64,000 nt of DNA, taken from assembly GCA_032622095.1 (NCBI GenBank), contig CP136063.1, positions 41,454,106 through 41,518,105 on the forward strand. Direction: 5' to 3'. The stretch comes from Siphonodentalium dalli. Its lineage: Eukaryota; Mollusca; Scaphopoda; Gadilida; Siphonodentaliidae. Below are positions 12,501-27,500 of the stretch, piece by piece. The notes under the pieces are model-generated. The model did no database searches. It was not told the origin of the DNA and worked only from the letters and a program-made list of their open reading frames with translations. Position numbers and translations under genes: made by a program. Numbering within the stretch: the stretch's first letter is position 1; every line of letters begins with the position of its first letter.

Positions 12501-15500
12501 ATTAACAAACACAAATTATTACATACATGTACATGTATAACATATTTACAAAGGATATCTGAAAGAGATAACACATAATAGTTTATGAGATAAACAACGT
12601 CAAAACGACAGTGGTACATATATACCCATATAATACATACATTTATTATATACTTGCCCATGAATTATAAGGTTTTAGCAGTGATATATAAGTGATATCC
12701 CACTAGTGAGATATAAGTGATATCCCACTGGTGAAATTTCTGATGTATTGACATTCATTGGGGGCCATAGGCAAGTAATTAAAGTATATAATAAACAGAA
12801 TATCCACACTTTTTCAGTAGATATGGGTTAAATCTCATTCGTGATGACAAAACATTTGAATTTCCACTCGTGGCTAAAGCCACTCGTGGAAATTCAATGT
12901 TTTGTCATCACTCATGAGATATAACCCATATCCACTGAAAAAGTGTGGATATCCTCTATATATATAGATATATATAGAGTCACTAGTAACGTGTTAGGCT
13001 CCGTTACTATATATCAAGAGGTCACTCTCACCAAAAAAAATGGCTCAATGGTACACATGATTTGAAATGTGTTAAAGTGTACATAGGTTTTGAAATATCG
13101 TTCTAAATTAGCTATAGTCATTACTCATCGCCCGTCCATGTGTCCGTCCGTCCGTCAATAATTCTTTAAACTTCATAACATGCATATGTGTGCCCATCAG
13201 AATTTGGTGTGTGGAGTTACCCCTTCATCGTAATGCTAGAGTATTATGTGCTTCTTTCCTGTGATATCTTGTCTCTTTTTCGTTTCCTGGATGTAACTGG
13301 CATGCCCGTTGCCATCGGAAATGATTGCGCTCCACCCCCGCCGGTGTTACTGCGTGACGAAATTGTCGACTGCAATAGTATGGTGGAATTTACACCAGGG
13401 CCATATTGCATCAGAGTGGGGTTGGTGTTCATTCCATTACATATACCCCTTTGCTGACAAAAGTTATTTTCTACAATATCTGAGTTCATGTAACCTGGCG
13501 AAATGCTATTCATGCCATCTATTATATAGTTGCAATAGCTCACAAACCCCATCAGGGAGCAATCGACATCAGCCCGTGTCTCCCGACTCATTAGATTCTT
13601 CCCAACAGTGTATATTATGTTATTTTCCACAGATTTATCCCAGTCCTCAAAAAATTTGGCCGTTGACTTGATATCGGCAAGTCTACCATCTGACAGACTG
13701 TCAATGGGTCTGAAATCTGTGAAGATACTGGCGATTCGAGAAGTTTTTTTTAACAACTCTATGGTTGAGTCCAACACTGCCGGCGTTGGCAGAGTAGCCT
13801 TGTAATTCTGCATGAGGTGAAGCATATCACTATCCAGGACCTCAATTGCTAAATGATTTCTCATTTTTGAGGAGGAAGTTAACAGGATGTGTTCTTTCGT
13901 GAGTTTTCTGTGGAGTCTAAACCCCCGTTGTTCAAAATTGAAATTGAACGCTGCCTCCCAATGTTCCCAAACTATCGGTGTATCGTTCAGTACTAAAAAT
14001 GTCCCCGCACTACTTTCGTTGGTGACTTTGCTCCTCTCGATGTTATTGCGGATTTTTTTAAAGCAATGCTTCACATCCTGCATGATGCATATCGATCTGG
14101 ATGTGTTTACAATGTTGGTTGTAATGTAAGCCGAAACTTTGGGTTTTCGGGATGGGAAAATTATGTCAGTGAACGAACGATTTGATGACGCCCCATCGAA
14201 CATAATATAATCCACAAGAAACTTATAATCATCCAAAACATCCACCATGTCCCACACCATATTATATATTTGGTAGCTGTTTGCGGATTTGGTCCCATAG
14301 AACCCGATCGGCCATCGAAACCCTTGAGTTCCCCTGAACATAAATTGTAATACATGTGTTGCCAGTGATTTGCCTTTATTACGGTTTAATATTTCTTCTA
14401 TCTTGTTGTTGGTGTCGCCAATGTCCACAAATCCCACAAGTTTCCATCGATCACCACATCTCTGTATCTGAAGGTCGTCTTGAACTTTCATTTCATCGAG
14501 TATAACCCCCTCTCTATGGCCGAACTTAGAAACACCTTGTCGTTCAGCCTCTGTCGCTATCCACTCGATGTTAGATTCAACGACCCCTGACGTTTGCTCG
14601 ATGCAGTTTTTATGATACTGCAGCCACCGCGTCGACGGCAGTACAAGCATGTTTGACGCCTTTAACTGAGTGAACGCGGCTGGTGATCTACAGTAAATGC
14701 TTAAGCACAAACTTATAACTCGCGGATCCCACCGCCTTCTCCGTGGTTCCAAACCGGGTCTGCTATTTTTTAGTTGGTCTTTCAGTAGAACGTGAAGATG
14801 AGGTGGCACCCCTGATGAACTCAGAAGTTGATCAACAATGGCGTTTATGTCGTCATTGTCTTCGCGTGTCAACTGGATACCACCATCACCTGATTCTTCG
14901 TTTGTAGATGATGGCGGTGGTATGGTTAAACTTTCTGTCACAATACCCTGAATGGGCAAAGAGGCCGGGATATCATCATAAGAATTCATGGCAATGGATT
15001 GTGCATTCATTGTGTTCCCCTCAACCTCCGAATCTTCTGTATATATGTCTTCTCGTGTCAAATGGATACCACCATCACTTGATGCTTCGTTTGTCGATGA
15101 TGGCGGTAGTATGGTTAAACTTTCTGTCACAATACCCTGAATGGGCAAAGAGGCCGGTATATCATCATAAGAATTCATGGCAATGGATTGTGCATTCATT
15201 GTGTTCCCCTCAACCTCCGAATCTTCTGTATATATGTCTTCTCGTGTCAAATGGATACCACCATCACTTGACGCTTCGTTTGTCGATGATGGCGGTGGTA
15301 TGGTTAAACTTTCTGTCACAATACCCTGAATGGGCAAAGAGGCCGGGATATCATCATAAGAATTCATGGCAATGGATTGTGCATTCATTGTGTTCCCCTC
15401 AACCTCCGAATCTTCTGTATATATGTCTTCTCGTGTCAAATGGATACCACCATCACTTGATGCTTCGTTTGTCGATGATGGCGGTGGTATGGTTAAACTT

Positions 15501-18500
15501 TCTGTCACAATACCCGGAATGGGCAAAGAATTCGTGGGACTGGATTGCGCAATCATTGTGTTCCCCTCAACCGCCGAATCTTCTGTATGTTCGCGAATAT
15601 CGTCATCGTGTTTCATATTTTTAGTCTGAGAGTTACTTTTAACTGATTTTTTTAATTTATCGCTGAGTGCACGTTCACAGATTCTGCATCGTTGCTTCCC
15701 GTATCCCATGTCTATCAAGGTGTTGCATGCATTCGATCTAATCCGCACTTCATCTGCTTCCCCCGTAGTCCAAATTTCGGTCTTGAACTTTTGAGAAGTA
15801 CGTGCACCCCCAATATCCATCGACACAAAGCCTCTGCAGATTCTTAATTTTGATAAAAAATAGTAGCAGGCTTGCATTTGGGAATGCGACTTGGGTCGTG
15901 GTGCTGACAGATTGTAAACGGATTCACGGTATTTAAGTTGGACATAGTCTTCAAGGAAACACAGCTCGAACGATGGTTGTTCGGAATCAATTTTAAGCCC
16001 ATCCAAAGAGTGACTGATAGAAAAGTTTCGGTCGCCTATATCCTCGATTATTTCACCACTCGCCACGCTTCCATATGTGTGGTCCTCATTGCCATGTCTT
16101 AAACGAAGTTTCAAGAAGTGTAGGCCTACCTGTGTTTTCTTTTTGCGCACTTGGAATAATGATTGCACCGTGTTCGATACACACAATTTCGTTGGCACAC
16201 GTAACGTGCGCTCCTTACAATCCTTCTCTAGGTTATCTACGATTGTTGATAGATATACTTTGTCTCTCTCACTCTGAGATTGTATGTACTTATTGCAGAG
16301 CCTGGAATGAAAAAAATATATATATACGTAAGGGTACGTTAACATATGTGACAAAATTGGCCGGCAAAATAATGTTAATGGAAATCATACAGTTTAACAA
16401 TCCACCCAACGAGAGTCGATATCTTCAGATTGGTATTTGTGTATACACTATATAGCAGATACAGCATGGACGCTTCATTACACTCCACACTTTCCAGTCT
16501 GAGTATATATCTATGCCAAAGAATGGGCGTTGGCCCAATTTTTTCCATATACCAACACACCTCACCCTGTGGTATATCCTTCATGTAACAATACACGAAA
16601 CCACGCACCACCACCCAATCTCCATATGTGTATAGGGTTAGTGTATTCTTACATGAAGGACCTACCCATCCTGATCCGAAAACGATTTTAATTTGAAATT
16701 ATATATTCTGCATTGGGTTGGGGGGTGCACAATTATGGAAATTGTGTTTTCCAACTGCCGGCTGTCGGTATGCACAAATACCAATTTAAATAGATCGATT
16801 CGTTAGATGATTGCTAACCGTAAGCTTCAAATACCTGCATGGTATATTCTTGCGAGATAATTGCATGATATTTACAGGCCAATTCCGGTAGCATCTCGAC
16901 TAGTGTAACTACACATATTTTACTCCACGCACGTAGTTAGCTGTAGCACAGATGCACTTTATGTGCTTGTCTCAGTTCATACCATACCATATCGTTTTCT
17001 AAGACAAAATGCCTGATATTATATAAATATATACGTTAGTTATAACAATCCGATTCAATTCCATGTTGTCCTATAATTATGATATTATTGATATCCAGCT
17101 GAGTTCACCGGCCTGTCGTCTGCTTCGCTTCTGCGTTGGTACATCTGGGTAGCGTTGTTAGAAATACAAGATTGTAATGTCTACCTTGTATTCCTATCCA
17201 TGTTTCCGTCTTGGATGGCAGTGGACTCGGATAATTATATATGCCTTAATATAGCCTTAATTGCAATTAAACGAAGACGACATACACGTTCAGTCATGTC
17301 TGGATTCTTTGGACGTCATGACGCCGTAACTGCCTTCAGTTAGCTAACAAATGAAACTGATCTAACATGAACCTTTGCCGAACATATTCGTTTATAAATA
17401 AATAAATACTTCAGTTGTCCATTGCCCCCAGAGTTTTTATCTCCGGGTTGTGTTGCAATTATTTTGAGGTTCAGCCCTATTTTCTCATAAATGCACTGGA
17501 CTATAAAGAAACTAATGCAATAAACGCTCTTTATTAATTATTTAATAAATTATTTAACTGGCAGAAATGTTCCATAAATTGCCATTTGTTTACAATATCT
17601 CAGAGTTTTTATCTCTGGGTCCAAATTTCCATCTCCTTGATAGAAACATTGAGTCATATAAAATGTTGTTGTTGTCATTCTAGTCTGTTGTATTCATTCG
17701 TGTCATTTTCTCCGGGTATATATCCATTCAGATTCCTGTCATTTTCTGCGTGTTCAGAGAATCCATTTTCGAAATATAAACTTTTAGAAATAGAAACGCT
17801 CTTTATGGCTCATCTCAGCAACGTACTGATCAAAGATAGCTGAGCGATGTAAGCAATTATGAGCGAATATATTTAAGAAATGCAATAGATCAGTGTTTCC
17901 AAATTTCACAAACATTCATATAAACATTCATATTATTTTCTCAACCCCTTTTACATCCAAAAAAGTCAATTTCAATAATTCATATGTGTTTTTTTTACAA
18001 CATTTCTTCGCATATTATCGCAGAACATATTATATGCGAAGAAATGTTGTAAACAAAAAAATATGAATTATTGAAATTGACTTTTTTGGACGCAAAAGGG
18101 GTTGAGAAAATAATATTAATGTTTATATGAATGTTTGTGAAATTTGGAAACACTGAGCTATTGCATTTCTTAAATATATTCGCTCATAATTGCTTACATC
18201 GCTCAGCTATCTTTGATCAGTACGTTGCTGAGATGAGCCATAAAGAGCGTTTCTATTTCTAAAAGTTTATATTTCGAAAAGGGATTCTCTGAACACGCAA
18301 AAAATGACAGGAATCTGAATGGATATATACCCGAAGAAAATGACAGGAATGACTACAACAGACTAGAATGACAACAACAACATTTTATATGACTCAATGT
18401 TTCTATCAAGGAGATGGAAATTTGGACCCGGAGATAAAAACTCTGAGATATTGTAAACAAATGGCAATTTATGGAACATTTCTGCCAGTTAAATAATTTA

Positions 18501-21500
18501 TTAAATAATTAATAAAGAGCGTTTATTGCATTAGTTTCTTTATAGTCCAGTGCATTTATGAGAAAATAGGGCTGAACCTCAAAATAATTGCAACACAACC
18601 CGGAGATAAAAACTCTGGGGGCAATGGACAACTGAAGTATTTATTTATTTATAAACGAATATGTTCGGCAAAGGTGCATATTAGATCAGTTTCATTTGTT
18701 AGCTAACTGAAGGCAGTTACGGCGTCATGACGTCCAAAGAATCCAGACATGACTGAACGTGTCATGTCGTCTTCGTTTAATTGCAATTAAGGCTATATTA
18801 AGGCATATATAATTATCCAAGTCCACTGGCATCCAAGCGCGCATAGCTCAAATAATTTGATTTAAGCTAAAATTCAACACATAATTCTTATAAAAATCCA
18901 TAGTTAGAAATATTTGTGGAGTCCTTTTTAGCTCACCTGAGACGAAGTCTCCGGTGGAGCTATAGTCATCACTCCTCGTCCGTCGTCCGTCCGTCCGTCA
19001 AACTTTTTTTTAAACATCTTCTCCTCTGAAACCATCATACCGAATTGGTTCATATTTAGTGTGGATGTTCCCTAGGTGACTCTCATTCATATTTGTTCAA
19101 ATGAGGTCACTGGGTCAAATAGTTGCGAAGCCAGGGCCATAACTCTATTCCTCCATAGTAATTCTTACGACTTCTTGTTCAGAACCATTGGGCCGATTTA
19201 GCTAATATTTGGTATGGAGGGTCCTTGGGTCACTGGTGTTCAGATTTGTTCAAATGAGGTCACCCGGTCAATTAGTTAAGAAACCAGGGCCATAACTCAT
19301 AGTAATTCTTACAATGACTTCTTCTAAAAAAAAAATTGGCCGATTTAGCTTATATTTGGTACAGAGATACCTTGGGTGACTGGGGTTCAGATTTGTTCAA
19401 ATGGGGTCACTGGGTCAAATAGGGGCAGAGCCAGGGACATAACTTTAAAAACAAAAAATTTAATTTTTGCATTTTGACCTTTAATTTTTGTTTAGGACAC
19501 ATCACAGCCTCATATTTCTTACCTAGATTTTTCTTATCATGTTCTTCATCTGTATGGATTTGGGTATTGTATTATTTAACCCCTTCCACTCTTGTTTTGA
19601 TATAGAATTCATCCAAGACAGGATTACTCAAACATTTTTCATCTGATCAACACCAAATTTGGTATATGAATTTTTGACACTTATATACAGATCAAGTTAA
19701 AATATGGGTTTGATCCGATATATTTTAACAGAGTTATGGCCCTTTATACATGTAATTCACACCTCTTTGCTATGCACTATTAATTTTTAAGAGGACACTC
19801 AAGCCTGTATTATTGAAAAAGCCAATTTATCATAGTGTGGTCACCCAATACTCTTGCTGAATACTGCTTGCTTCAGACCAGTTTACCATCTGTCATTACA
19901 AGACATGACATTAGCTAAACAACTATTCTACCAGAGTCTACAAGGAATAGTCCATTGTTCATTTCTCCAAGCCTGGACATAGTGTGTCTGACATTTGCAG
20001 AATGAAGTCCCCAGATGGTGAATTTAGTGTTGCTACCCCATACAGCAGGCTAGCATCACCAAATACACCCTCAATTACCTTATTCTGCTTAGGCCTCATC
20101 TTCTGGGACAATTTTTTTTAAACATGTTTTAAAATTTGAAAAAAAGTGACACCATTATATATAACATCTGCAGAGTTATGAAACTTTACTCTTTAATGAA
20201 ATTATGGAAACATTCCACCCTCCCCCACCCACCCCCTCCCATATGGCCCAGGACCGACCCTGCCATCAACCAACATCCCTTCCAAGCCATATCACCTCTC
20301 AATTTAATACCTCTTCTCACCACAGAGGCATATATATCTGTAAAGCTACAGGTCATTAATTATATAAACTGGCCAGATGACATGTATTATTCTAATCTAA
20401 ACATATCTGTAGCAATTTAATGGCTGACATTCAATGATACTGTGAATGGCTTTGATTTCTTCAAGTCTGGAAATAGTGTGTCTGACATTTACATAGTGAG
20501 GTCCCCAGATGGTGAATTTAGTGTTGCTACCCCATACAGCATGCTAGCATCACCAAATACACCTGCCAGGAACCTAATTCTGCTTAGTCCTCATCTTCTG
20601 GGAAGTATCCTAAGTATCAAATTGACAGTTTGATTTAGTCACTTTTTCCACCTGTTCAGTTTCAATGTCCCCCTAATTTGCAGAAGATAAAATGCATAAT
20701 TGAGGTGCTCAATGGGTGTGTATCACCAACTTCAACTGTAGGACTTCAATCTGTTCCTTGGTTTCATTGGCCATTGAGGCCTAATCAGATTGAGGATGAA
20801 TTTGGTGATGCTTGCCTGCCTTACAGAATATTGTCATTAAATCCACATTTTTGGGACCTAATTCTGCAAATGTCAGACATACTAAATTCAGGTTTGGCCA
20901 TTTCATATTATTGTTTTAATCACCACTTATCCAGATGAAATCATACGACTAATATTCAAAGAAAAATGGGGGGGGGGGGTATATATTGGATTAAATTTGT
21001 CTTCTATCTGGCATTTGCAGAATGAGGTCCCCAGAGGGTGAATTTAGTTATGCTACCCTGCACAGCAGTCTAGCATCACCAAATACACTAGCCAGGGTCC
21101 TCATTCTGCTTAGGCCTCATCTTCTGGGAAGTATATAGGCACTTAAATTGACATTTTTACTTACTTTAGCCCTTCTGTTTAGTTTCTATATCCCCTAATT
21201 TGTGAATATAAAATGCATAATTGAGGTGCCCAATGGGTGCACATCACCAACTTTAACTGGAGAACTTCAATCTAATGCTATGTCTCCCATCGCAGTTGAG
21301 GCCTACACAGAATGAGGTCCCCAGAGGGTGAATTTGGTGATGCTAGCCCGCATTGCATGATTGTGTCATTAAATTCACCCTTTGTGGACCTCATTCTGCA
21401 AATGTCAGACACTATGTTCAGACTTGTCTGTTCGAATATTATGTTCTTAACCACCAGTATCCAGTTGAACTCATTATACCCTGATTTTGCAAAGAAAACT

Positions 21501-24500
21501 TGGGAGGTATATTGGATTGAATTTGTCAGTCTCTATGTCAGACTGTTCTCCCATCCATCCATCTGTCATTATGTCTCTATCCGTCCATCAATTGGATTCT
21601 TCTCCAGATACATATTAAAGACCAAATGGGTTTATATATTTAGGTGTGGATGTCCCCCAGGTGACTCACATTCAGATTTGTTCAAATGAGTTCATCAGGT
21701 CAAATAGGTGAGAAGTCAGGGCCATAACTCTTTCCTTCCATAGTAATTCTTAAAACAATTTCTTCTCAAGAACCATCTGGACTATTTAGATTATGTTTGG
21801 TATGGATGGGGTTTAGATTTTTTCAGATTTGGGGTCATTTTAGGAAAATCAGTTCAGTTCAACTCTTAAAATCTAATGTCTGAAATTACCAAATGAATGG
21901 ATCTCATAGATGGGGATTCACGTTTGTTCAAATAGGGGCGGAGATAAGAGATTTAATTATCAACCAGCCACCCTACCTGTGCTCCGGCGGAGCTATAGTC
22001 ATCACTCCTCGTCCGTCCATCGTCTGTCCGTCCATCCGTCTGACAACAATTATTTGAACATCTTCTCCTCTGGAACCATAAGACCAAATGGGTTCATATT
22101 TGGTGTGGATGTTCCCTAGGTGATTCTCATTCAGATTTGTTCAAATGCGGTCACTGGGTCAAATAGTTGCGAAGCCAGGGCCAACTCTTTCCCACCATAG
22201 TAATTCTTTTAAACATCTTCAGAACAACAAGACCGAATGGTTTCATATTTGGTGTGGATGTTCCCTAGGTGACTCACATTCAGATTTGTTCAAATGAGTT
22301 CACTTGAAATAGTTGCGAAGCCAGGGCCATAACTCTTTCCCTCCATAGTATTCTTAAAGTGACTTCTTCTCAAATACCATCAGGCTATATGGGTTCATAT
22401 TTGGTATGAAGGATCCTTGGGTGACTGGGGTTCAGATTTGTTCAAATCAGGTCACTGGGTCAAATGTGGGCGGGGCCAGGGACATAACTCCAAATTTTTT
22501 GTTTTAGATTTAACTCTTTAGATATCTACTTTTAAAGTGATTATGAAAAGTTGTGACTGTTGTGGTCTCCAGAGTCCCAGTCTTATCAGTCTTTGCAGTC
22601 TGGTGAGCGACCCCACAGTCATTGACTGTCTTGTCATACTCACATGAACTGTTACTGTAAAACTTATTTGTAAAATTATTTGTGGGTTCCCATTCATTTT
22701 AGCTGTTACAGTATAATGTTTAGAAATATACAGTACACCTCTAGCTATACATTGTAAAATTAATTTGGGATTACCATCCATTTGGTGCTGTTACAGTTTA
22801 CCGATTCGCCTGTCTATTATACTTATTTTATTTATTTCTTATACTTTTAGGTCGATTATCGATTCACTTAGACGGGAAGGGAAATCTGTTGCCGTCACTG
22901 CAAGCACAGCCAATGCTAGCGTACTAATTGGTAAGAATATTGCAAATTTCCAATGAAAGAAATGTTTAAGTAAATAAAAATGATAAAATGTGTACGTAAC
23001 GAGACTATAATACAAATGAACAAATAAATTGGTGGGAAATTTCAGTCATCTGGCCAAATGACTGAATTTTTTAGGCATTTGGCCAAATGACCGATTTGAC
23101 TGTAACATATATATGCAATCATGATCCAATGCAGTCCAATAACTCTGCTAGTTCCCCGCGTGTTGAACTATATCTTATGTGCTAAACATTAACATGTCGT
23201 GCATTTAACGTTGCTAATTATTCATTCATGTATTCCAGGAAGAGGAGGAATGACCATCCACCACTGGAGTGGCTTCGGCAATGGCAGACATGGTCGGAAA
23301 ATTCTGAATCTGGTTCGTTGCGACGACCGATTTGCGGCAGCCAAAGACAGGATAACATCTTCACAAGCCCTGGTTATAGATGAGGTGGGGATGCTATCTT
23401 CGTATACACTTACCACAATAGAATACCTATGCAGAGGAATAAAAGGATGTCCATTGTCTTTTGGGGGAATGCAGGTAAGTTTTTGTAATTTCCAATCACG
23501 TCTGAATGGTAAGACCAATGGGTCTTACATGCACACAATGGATGATGTCAATCGATCGTTACCACATTCTCACTTAACACATGATAATATAAAACAGTGA
23601 TATAATACATAACACAATATTTGAGTTAAACCAGAAACAGGATTGCTTGTCCAATGTTATAAAGTCTCCTGTCAGAACGGACAGAACGGATCAGAAGTTC
23701 AGAACATACAAAAGTTCCCACGTTTTGTACTGGTCGAATGTGCATGTCGAGGGGCGTATATAGTGGTTCGTGTACTCGAAGAAGGCTGTATAGCCGAAAG
23801 CTAGTACGACATTAAAGATTTGATGGGTCTTTAACTTTGTGTTATCCTATTGATGAAAAAAAATAAACTATATATATATATATATATATAGCTATATATA
23901 TATATATAGCTATATATATATATATATATATATATATTTGAAGACTTTATTTATAATTTATCAAAAACTAAGTTAATCAATAAATGAGACGCTAAATTAA
24001 CAGCCACTTCTACAATAAGGCATGCATCGTATATATACGTTCCATTAAACATCGAGATACCGCAGTTAGCGTCTACGTCTTTAATTGGTAGGGAAATAGA
24101 GAAATTGTATTATGGTGCTTTCCATATGTATTTATATTTGTATAACAATCTCCAATTAATTGTTTGCAGGTTATCGCGTCTGGCGATTTCAAACAGTTAG
24201 CCCCGGTACACGAACATGGTGGTCGAGATGGAGATGGGGATTACTGCTTCCAGAGTGAAATGTTCGCAGCAGCATTTCCACATCACGTTCATTTGACATC
24301 AGTAAGTTTCTTTTCCATTTATAAATATAATATTTATGATATATAACTATAGAAAACATATGTTGCCATTGATATTGTGTGTAATAATTACTATGTGAAG
24401 TAGTCAAAAGTTAAAAAACACTAATTATGAAATTAGACTACAATTATGTTGGTCAAAATTGCCACGATATATCGCGTATATACTGTTATGTTTGTCATGA

Positions 24501-27500
24501 TATTGTATACCATGCTTTATCATAATGTGCTATGTTATAACTATACATCTTTAAACCATATATTACATAAGCCTCAATTAAAAACATAGTATGGACTTGT
24601 TCGGATGTATGAAACTGATAGGTTAGTATTCAGGTGGTACGCCAAATGGAGGAATGTAGCATTCCACCAACATCACCGAACATCTGAAGCAAATCGACCG
24701 TACCACTCCATACAAAACATTGTCCGAACTGCGGTAAATTGTAAATATTTACTACTCGAATCGGGACGCATCTATCTGCGATAAACTGACAAAAATGATA
24801 TCGCCATCGAGAGTCACTGCATTTAATTAATATATAAGAATGACGGTGTGTTATAAATTCATATATAATATTTGCAAAAATAACTACTTTGAACAAGATT
24901 AGACTGCATTTCTATTTGATTACCCTACCGGAGTGTTTCACATCACTTTAACTTGCTTACCTCCTGTTGTATAAATAAGCATATTTTAATGTCATTTTTT
25001 ATTACAATTCAGGTTATGCGACAAAATGATCAGCAATTCATAACAGCAATCCGACAACTCTGCGACGGATCCCCTTCCGATGAGACGCATCGATTTGTGG
25101 AATCGCTAAGTCGACCTATAGCTGACAAAGATGCCGTGTTGCTGATAGGCCGGGTATATGAGGCGGCCCTCCACAACCAGCATAGGTTGTCTGAAATGCC
25201 TGGACAGCAGACTGTGTTTTATGCTCTCGATGAAGGTCCGTTAATATGCGAAGACATTCACACCTTCCAATGAATGATATGCACCATTATACATGTATTT
25301 ACACCAATGCCGGCAATCACGGGATAAGGGAATATTCGCGTTAACAATTTAGTCAGTATACAATGAAACTCCATCATTTACAAGATACCAGCAATTGGAT
25401 TAAAGTCATTGGAAATGGGTTCATGTTAAATAGCATTGGTTTTATAAAAGTACATGGAAAGATATATTACTTTTTTCCCCCTATTTCCTGGGTTAATATA
25501 GCGCTCGAATAATGATAATTCGTATATGACAGACCCATATTGTTTCATGTCCATGTATTCCAAAAAGATACCAATGTAAATTGACGCTAAACAGAAAATC
25601 TTATTCAGACTGAAATATTTAAACTTATTCCACACTATTGGCAACGTTATAGTTAAACAATAACTCTAACAGTTATGTTTACATAACACTGGTTTTAACG
25701 CGCGATATTTCCTTGTAAGAGAACATTCGACAATGAATATAAGAACACGTAGTTTGGATTTCTCCATAATATTCTTCTTATAGTGCATGGTGATGTTTAT
25801 ATATATAAATAGAGGCGTATACATGAATTTACCAACATCGGGTGCTTTGTCACAAACCATGGTTCTATATATTTCCGGTATGAGAACATTCAGAGATGTA
25901 AACCTGAAAAATCCTAACATCTAGTGGTCTAAATCAAGATAAATGAACACGGGCCACGGGCAAGAAAGCAGGACACACAGGGCTGACCATGGTTGTTGGG
26001 CCCGGTGTGAGAACATTTAAAAAACTATACAAGTCGCAAATCCTAGCATCTGGACTGGCATATCCTATAGTGTTAGAAATTTCAAACGTCGTATCCCCCC
26101 CCCCCCCCCCCCCGAGATTGGAAATTCCTCCAACTGATGATCATTCCAGTCCACAAGTTTAACCAAAATTAGGTTTTTTGTATTGGCCATGCATGGGGTA
26201 GGGAAATCTGAACAAGAAAATCGCAAAATCCTAGCATCTAGAATATCCCCAAGCCTTCCTAGAGTTGGAAATTTCAAACCTGACACCCCCACTTAGGTTG
26301 GAAAATTAACTAGGATTTTTTCACTGCCCACGGTGAAGGGACCATAATGCATGTGTAAAGTTAAAGTTTAATAAATCAATTGCTTATGTAAATTATGCTA
26401 AAAGTGTTATATTTTGTATTTTAAGGTGATAAAAGGGCTTTAAGGAGATGCCACATACCAAAGGTAATCGTCCTGAAGATAGGTGCACCTGTTGTGATAA
26501 CATCAAATTTGACTCAAACAATTGTAAACGGATCCCAGGGGACAGTGTTCGCGCTACCAGAGGGAAGAGATCCTATAATAAATTTTTCCGGCACAACACT
26601 GACGATCAGCAAACAGACATTCCCAGTGATGGATTCAAATAATGTCAAGTCACTGGCAAAAAGAACACAGTATCCGATCATGCTGGGATTTGCCTTGACG
26701 GTGCATCGTGCACAAGGCATGACATTGCCATCAGCCATAGTCGACTGTCAGTCTTTCTTTTCACCTGGGCATATTGGTGTGGCAATAAGTAGGGTGAAAA
26801 GTTCACAAAACGTTTGCGTTTTGAATTATTCAAGAACAAAGGCTGCACAACGCCATCCGTCTGAGGTGTACAACTTTTATATTAAAGAAACACTGCCATT
26901 TATTGAAGATGGCGAATGCTGCAGAACTGTGGTTGGTATCGCACATGTGGAAGAAAGTGAACATTCACAAACACCACCCGCTGGTCATCTTTTCGATATA
27001 ACGATACTACAACGAGAAATAGAACAATCGTGTCCGCTGGACGTTATGGGCTTCAAGAGGCAAATAAAGGGGAAACCATTCACAAAGAGCTTGCCAGTTG
27101 ATTTCTTTGATGCACAACCATTCAAGGAATATGTTGGATTTGTATATCACACCATATGCAACAACACTCGTATTACAGATGCAGACAAAGACCACTGGGT
27201 CGAAACGTATTCTTTTGTGAATGATTTTCTACTTAGCACCCATAATTATGAGAAACTATGCAGCATTCTCGCAGTTGATGAATTGAGCGACGTACACACA
27301 AAGTTAGCCTTCAAAGTAACCAGGTGGGTTACAGACAGAATCATTCAGGGTATACACGATGAAGTTATAAACTCTGCAAATGAACCCCATCAACCACCCC
27401 AAGGTGGACCCAGTTCACCTCAAGCGAGCACATCAATGGCAGCCACCACCGTGCCAGCCGAGTTACCAACCGCGATGACATCGAAGCTGAGATATATAGC

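Noticed and set aside
14908-15624. 238-codon plus-strand frame with repeated MMAVVWLNFLSQYPEW units
   Set aside because: Exact antisense of the 189-bp repeats in the transposase; the length comes from repetition, not coding.
23199-23600. 133-codon frame taken as a stand-alone gene
   Set aside because: Only its central part is coding: it is helicase exon 3 (23,239-23,474) with intron sequence read through on both sides.
23870-23936. AT-rich tract as a possible origin or matrix site
   Set aside because: Simple TA microsatellite within an intron; nothing else supports a function.
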